From contig JAXMCQ010000020.1 of the NCBI GenBank assembly GCA_046349315.1, positions 1 to 64,000 of the forward strand: a DNA stretch of 64,000 bases, read 5' to 3'. The position numbers and the translations under genes were made by a program. Origin of the DNA: JAEUMG01 sp046349315. Its GTDB lineage: Bacteria > Pseudomonadota > Alphaproteobacteria > Rhizobiales > Aestuariivirgaceae. The notes below the pieces were generated by a model. It was not told where the DNA came from. It worked only from the letters and a program-made list of their open reading frames with translations, and did no database searches. Shown here in pieces: positions 60,538-64,000 of this stretch. Positions within the stretch are counted from its first letter, which is position 1. The number at the start of each line of letters is the position of its first letter.

Positions 60538-61704
60538 ATGACGTTTTGGCATTTCGATACGATTGAAGAACTCAAGGGCGATTGGCTGTTTCCGACCGAG
60601 ACGCGCTTTGGTGCTGGCCGCATCAAGGAACTGCCGTCAATTCTTGCATCCCTCAAAATCGCGCGACCCTTGATCGTCACCGATCGGGGCCTCATGGCAA
60701 CGCCGCTCCCTGAACTCGTGCGTTCGACTGCCGCACAAAGCGGTACGCCCATGCTTTGGGCCGAGGCCGATCAGAACCCGACCGGCTCGCAAGTCGTCGC
60801 CGGCACTGAAGCCTTTCACGATCATCGCGCAGATGGCGTCATTGCGCTGGGCGGCGGCAGCGGGCTTGATTGCGGCAAGGCCGTCGCACTGCTCGCGGGC
60901 CTTGGTGGCGATCTCTGGCGCTTTGCCTATCCGCGTAGCCTCGAAGTGCTGGCGGAGCGCAGCGCAGTGCCGATCATCGCCATTCCGACAACGGCCGGTA
61001 CCGGCGCCGAGGTTGAGGCGAGTTCGATTATTACCAACGAGGCAATTCCGGTGAAGGCCGGTATCGTGAACCTCTCGATGATGCCGCGCGTGGTGATTGC
61101 CGATCCCGAATTGACGATCGGGCTCCCGCCAAATCTTACCGCCTGGACGGGCATGGATGCGCTTTCGCACAATCTCGAAGCCTTGCTGGTCAGACAATTT
61201 CATCCGATGGCCGACGCAATCGGTGCGGTTGGCGTGAAGATGTGTCATGACTGGTTGCCGCGAGCGGTTGCCGATGGCCGCGATCTGACGGCGCGCAGTT
61301 ATATGATGGCGGCGGCGATCATGGGCGCTACCTCATTCGTCAAAGGCCTTGGCGCCATGCATGCGCTTAGCCATGCGATCGGTGCCCTGGTCGGCAGCCA
61401 GCATGGCCTGACGAATGCCGTGCTCATGCCCTATGTGCTCGAATTCAATCGCCCGGCGATCGAACAACCCATTGCTGCGCTGGCGACCTACCTCGCGCTC
61501 GAACCCAGTTTCGACGCCTATCTCGCGCATGTTAAAGCCTTGAGCCAGGCCGTCGGTATTCCGACGCGGATCACCGATCTGGGGGTTAAACGGCAGGATT
61601 TCGAGCGTCTTGCCGTGATGGCATTGCCGGATTTCAATGCCGGCACCAATCCGCGCAAGCTCGATGTGCCCAGCCTCGTCTCGATCCTTCAGGCAGCGAG
61701 TTGA
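60538..61704 (+). CDS. Iron-containing alcohol dehydrogenase (group III)
   Basis: A 388-residue NAD-dependent dehydrogenase of the Fe-ADH family. The nucleotide site is GGGSGLD (about 105-111) with PTTAGTGAE, and all four metal ligands are conserved: Asp207 and His211 in WTGMDALSHNLEA, His275 in GAMHALSHAIG and His289 in GSQHGLTNAVLMP. It would oxidise an alcohol or reduce an aldehyde. It diverges from CocE paralogue 2 over 67 bp, so they may be co-regulated, and converges with the next gene, overlapping it by 16 bp. Confidence 0.92.
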   Translation: MTFWHFDTIEELKGDWLFPTETRFGAGRIKELPSILASLKIARPLIVTDRGLMATPLPELVRSTAAQSGTPMLWAEADQNPTGSQVVAGTEAFHDHRADGVIALGGGSGLDCGKAVALLAGLGGDLWRFAYPRSLEVLAERSAVPIIAIPTTAGTGAEVEASSIITNEAIPVKAGIVNLSMMPRVVIADPELTIGLPPNLTAWTGMDALSHNLEALLVRQFHPMADAIGAVGVKMCHDWLPRAVADGRDLTARSYMMAAAIMGATSFVKGLGAMHALSHAIGALVGSQHGLTNAVLMPYVLEFNRPAIEQPIAALATYLALEPSFDAYLAHVKALSQAVGIPTRITDLGVKRQDFERLAVMALPDFNAGTNPRKLDVPSLVSILQAAS

Positions 61705-62273
61705 AGTATCAGTTCGCGACGTGCCGGTGAGGTCCTGACAATGCGTACGCCGCGCGACCTGCGCGGGAAGAGGACTTCCTTGCATTCGGAGTAGGTGAGC
61801 GAGCCGTTGGCGAGAAGGGCGCGCGCCAGCCGGTTGATAAGCGGCCATAAAGTGCGGACCACCTCGGCGACATCGAGTAGGAATTTCCTGAATTGGCGCT
61901 GCTGGGTCCTGAGGCCTGTCAAGTCATTCACGATTCCAGCCGCGCGCGCATTCTGCTTCGCATAGAGGAGGTCGTAATAGAACGGACTTGAATGCGAGTG
62001 CTTTAAATTGATCGCGGTGGCGATCTCGCCAAGGTCGGCGCGGCGTCCGCGCAGGGCCAGCATGTCGGCCACAGGCCCCGCGGCGTCAACCAGCGCATGC
62101 GTGTAGCTGCCGGCGCGGCGATCATCGGCGCCCTCAACAAAACCAACAAATTGCGTGTGATTCAAGTCCACGAAGACCCGCTTGAAACGCAGGCCGCAGG
62201 ATAGTGCCATGACGACATGGCCTGCCTCGTGGAACGCGGCCAGACGGCGTTCCTTCTTCCGATCACTACTCAC
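61689..62273 (-). CDS. FtsH-like (M41-type) zinc protease domain protein without AAA module
   Basis: A 194-residue protein. The zinc site is AAFHEAGHVVMAL (His15, Glu16, His19), and the Asp80 of RADLGEIATAINL matches the position of the third ligand of FtsH proteases (NDLxxAT). The AAA+ and membrane segments of FtsH are absent. The GTG at 62273 is preferred because GGGGG lies 7 bp upstream; the frame is open to 62300. Such free-standing M41-like proteins are common in Rhizobiales but uncharacterised. Function: putative zinc protease or a regulator. Confidence 0.8.
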   Translation of the reverse strand: MSSDRKKERRLAAFHEAGHVVMALSCGLRFKRVFVDLNHTQFVGFVEGADDRRAGSYTHALVDAAGPVADMLALRGRRADLGEIATAINLKHSHSSPFYYDLLYAKQNARAAGIVNDLTGLRTQQRQFRKFLLDVAEVVRTLWPLINRLARALLANGSLTYSECKEVLFPRRSRGVRIVRTSPARRELILQLAA

Positions 62274-62500
62274 CAACTCACCCCCAACCCACCATTTCAC
62301 GGTCGGCTAAGGGTCAAGGCTTGCAGAGGCTGGAGGGGAAGGCAATACCCCGGTTTCAGGCAACAGCTATGCCGTTACCGGCCCGTCAGTTTGTACGATT
62401 AAGCCTATTGCCGCCTAATTTCTTAGGTCTAAAAACCTAGGATACAGAGACACGAGAGGCGGCGCCCGGATGGCTGAAGGAGACGAGCCGCTGTCGAGTA

Positions 62501-63739
62501 TCAACGGGCATCCGGCTCAGGCGAACACCGGAACGCAATACACAACGCCATTGCGACCAGAACAGTGGCCAGCATGAAGGTCACCTGCATTCCATTGGCG
62601 ATCGTCATTGAGGATGCCAGAGCGAAGTCGCTGGTTCCGACTCCCAAGGCAAAGACCGCGCTCATGGCGGAGGCGCCCACGATCAGACCGAGATTGCGCG
62701 ACAGATTCAACAGACCCGAAACCACGCCGCGCCGGTCCTTGGGAACATCGGCGAGAACGGCCGTGTTGTTGGCGGCCTGGAAAAGCTGGTAGCCCGGTGT
62801 CAGGACGAGAATGGCGAATACATAGCCAGCAACGCCGACCATCTGGGGCAGGACCGACATCAAGAATGCGCCGAAAGCCAGCATCCCCAAGCCCGCCGTG
62901 AGCACACGCTGTGTTCCCCACGCATCGACCACGCGGCCGGACGGGACGCCGCTGAAGATCGACATCGCCGGGCCGACGGCCATCACCAGCCCGACCATTG
63001 TTTCCATCAGGCCGAGGCCCCGGCCCAAATAGAAGGGGCCGACGACCAGCGTTGTCATCATGACCGCGGCGACGAGCAAATTGACGACAAGGTTGGGGAC
63101 GAGCCTCCTGTCCGGCATTGTCCAAATACTCGATATCGAGTCTCTTTTGAGCGCCCCGCGCGGCAGCGAAGCGAATGCGAGGACCAGCGCCAACACCGCA
63201 GGCGGAATCTGAACCCAGAAAATGCTCCGCCAGCCTGCCGTCGCGATCAAAAAGCCGCCGAGCGACGGCCCGAGCGCCGTTCCGAGCGCTGATACCGTGC
63301 CGAGCAGGCCCATGGCGCGGCCCATGCGCGCTTCACTCACCGTCTCGCGCATGAGCGCCATCGCCAAGGTCGTCAGGAATGCGGCCCCAATACCTTGAAT
63401 TGCGCGCGCGCAAGTGAGGACCCACAGGCTCGGCGCGAAGCTGCACAAAAGCGACGCCAGAGAGAACAGGAATAGGCCCGCGATATGCATTCGCCTCAAC
63501 CCGTACCGATCGCCGAGCCGCCCTACGATCACGACCGCGGCCGTCAATGTCGCCAGATAGGCGATAACAACCCATTGGACCTTGTGGAACGGTGCCGAAA
63601 AGGCCTCCGTCAGCGCCGGCAGCGCGATGTTGGCGATGCTGGTGCCAAGCGATGCGAGCAGCATCGAGAGCGCGAGCGTTGTCGTAACCGCCCAATCTGT
63701 CTTTCCCAATCGGGTGTCTCCTGCCTTTTCCATGTCCAT
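62501..63739 (-). CDS. MFS exporter (drug:H+ antiporter type)
   Basis: A 412-residue membrane transporter with about 12 helices. Motif A is VVIVGRLGDRYGLRRMHIAG, motif B/C-type RAIQGIGAA and LGTALGPSLGGFLIATAGWRSIFWVQIPPAV are typical of drug-efflux transporters (DHA2/EmrB-like but shorter than 14-helix members). The ATG at 63739 is preferred, with GGAG 10 bp upstream; TTG 63754 is open upstream. It is controlled from a promoter with a 19-bp spacer and diverges from a MerR regulator. Confidence 0.9.
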   Translation of the reverse strand: MDMEKAGDTRLGKTDWAVTTTLALSMLLASLGTSIANIALPALTEAFSAPFHKVQWVVIAYLATLTAAVVIVGRLGDRYGLRRMHIAGLFLFSLASLLCSFAPSLWVLTCARAIQGIGAAFLTTLAMALMRETVSEARMGRAMGLLGTVSALGTALGPSLGGFLIATAGWRSIFWVQIPPAVLALVLAFASLPRGALKRDSISSIWTMPDRRLVPNLVVNLLVAAVMMTTLVVGPFYLGRGLGLMETMVGLVMAVGPAMSIFSGVPSGRVVDAWGTQRVLTAGLGMLAFGAFLMSVLPQMVGVAGYVFAILVLTPGYQLFQAANNTAVLADVPKDRRGVVSGLLNLSRNLGLIVGASAMSAVFALGVGTSDFALASSMTIANGMQVTFMLATVLVAMALCIAFRCSPEPDAR

Positions 63740-63769
63740 GACCACTTGCTCCAAATGCTTTGTCGGCGC

Positions 63770-63800
63770 AGTCTACGAATTCAAGTCGACTTGAGGTCAA
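63770..63800 (-). promoter_or_regulatory. MerR-type promoter of the MFS gene with SoxR-box-like palindrome
   Basis: Read on the minus strand: -35 TTGACC, a 19-bp spacer, then -10 TAGACT. The spacer contains the perfect 14-bp palindrome TCAAGTCGACTTGA (63781-63794). A 19-bp spacer with the dyad between the two boxes is the hallmark of MerR-family-activated promoters, and the dyad resembles the SoxR operator CCTCAAGTTAACTTGAGG. The MerR gene starts 3 bp after the -35 box on the other strand, so the protein could also control itself. Confidence 0.75.
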
Positions 63801-63802
63801 GC

Positions 63803-64000
63803 ATGAAATTTCTGGATATTGGCGAAGTTTCCAAGAAGACCGGCATTCGCCCTTCGGCCCTGCGCTATTACGAGGAGGTCGGGCTGATTTCCTCGGTCTC
63901 GCGCCACGGTCTGCGCCGCCAATTCGCGCCCGATGTGTTGCTGCAGCTAAAGCTGATCGCGATGGGACAATCGGCAGGTTTCTCGCTCGCCGAGATTTCC
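63803..64000 (+). CDS. MerR family transcriptional regulator, 3' end cut by window edge
   Basis: The first 66 codons of a MerR-type regulator: a winged helix-turn-helix MKFLDIGEVSKKTGIRPSALRYYEEVGLI, the wing VSRHGLRRQF, and the start of the dimerisation helix (DVLLQLKLIAMGQSAGFSLAEIS). The C-terminal effector region, including possible Cys ligands, lies beyond the window, so I cannot tell whether it is a SoxR. It is divergent from the MFS gene with the palindromic promoter between. Confidence 0.88.
   Translation, partial: MKFLDIGEVSKKTGIRPSALRYYEEVGLISSVSRHGLRRQFAPDVLLQLKLIAMGQSAGFSLAEIS

Noticed and set aside
62301..62500. Weak inverted repeat TAGGT/ACCTA near 62425-62440 as an MFS terminator
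   Set aside because: Only 5 bp of stem and no T-run in the direction of MFS transcription; otherwise nothing supported is seen in this gap.

Overview
The window is high-GC DNA from an alphaproteobacterium, most likely of the Hyphomicrobiales (Rhizobiales) type. This rests on gene content: a SenC-RegB-RegA redox regulatory locus, MmcB, an intracellular PHA depolymerase, IalB and DUF992 exported proteins, an Omp25/31-like barrel, a CbpA/CbpM chaperone pair and many solute transporters. Species-level placement is not possible from sequence reading alone. Genes are densely packed and no gene-free stretch exceeds about 250 bp. There is no rRNA, CRISPR array, integrase or transposase; one tRNA gene (Arg, anticodon CCG) is present.

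Layout. 1-5.9 kb: a hypothetical gene cut by the left edge, a small conserved protein, an outer-membrane barrel, a short basic protein, a lytic transglycosylase, a serine beta-lactamase-fold hydrolase and a Tat-exported amidohydrolase. 6-14.7 kb: tRNA-Arg, DNA polymerase I, an orphan TRAP binding protein, a class A penicillin-binding protein, a YgjP-type metalloprotease and PhaZ. 14.8-18.0 kb: senC diverging from regB-regA, then mmcB. 18.1-20.1 kb: TRAP permease genes (DctQ, DctM).

20.1-28.6 kb is the most interesting region. A nine-gene, mostly overlapping operon encodes FAD, [2Fe-2S] and two molybdopterin polypeptides of a molybdenum hydroxylase, an EthD protein, a MoxR ATPase and a VWA protein like CoxD/CoxE, an amidohydrolase and a PEP-hydrolase-family TIM barrel. 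A GntR/FCD regulator diverges from it. The molybdopterin subunit is cut into two genes by one in-frame TGA that lies next to a strong ribosome binding site. The operon looks like an uncharacterised catabolic system for an aromatic or heterocyclic substrate.

28.7-38.6 kb: envelope proteins, including a compact five-gene operon (arylsulfatase, membrane protein, DUF992, DUF2721, DUF1254/1214) diverging from an AraC regulator. 38.7-41 kb: CbpA/CbpM, a cytochrome c and a VOC protein. 41-46 kb: a K+ channel, a class III cyclase and an MscS channel. 46-49.1 kb: IalB, a second lytic transglycosylase, an amino-acid permease and a DUF1622 protein. 49.1-61.7 kb: a peptide-type ABC importer operon bracketed by two CocE/NonD hydrolase paralogues, with an EamA exporter, a 2-oxoglutarate oxygenase and an iron alcohol dehydrogenase. 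61.7-64 kb: an FtsH-protease-like domain protein without AAA module, and an MFS exporter diverging from a MerR regulator over a 19-bp-spacer promoter holding a SoxR-box-like palindrome. Several convergent gene ends are separated by palindromic repeats or hairpins that may act as two-way terminators.
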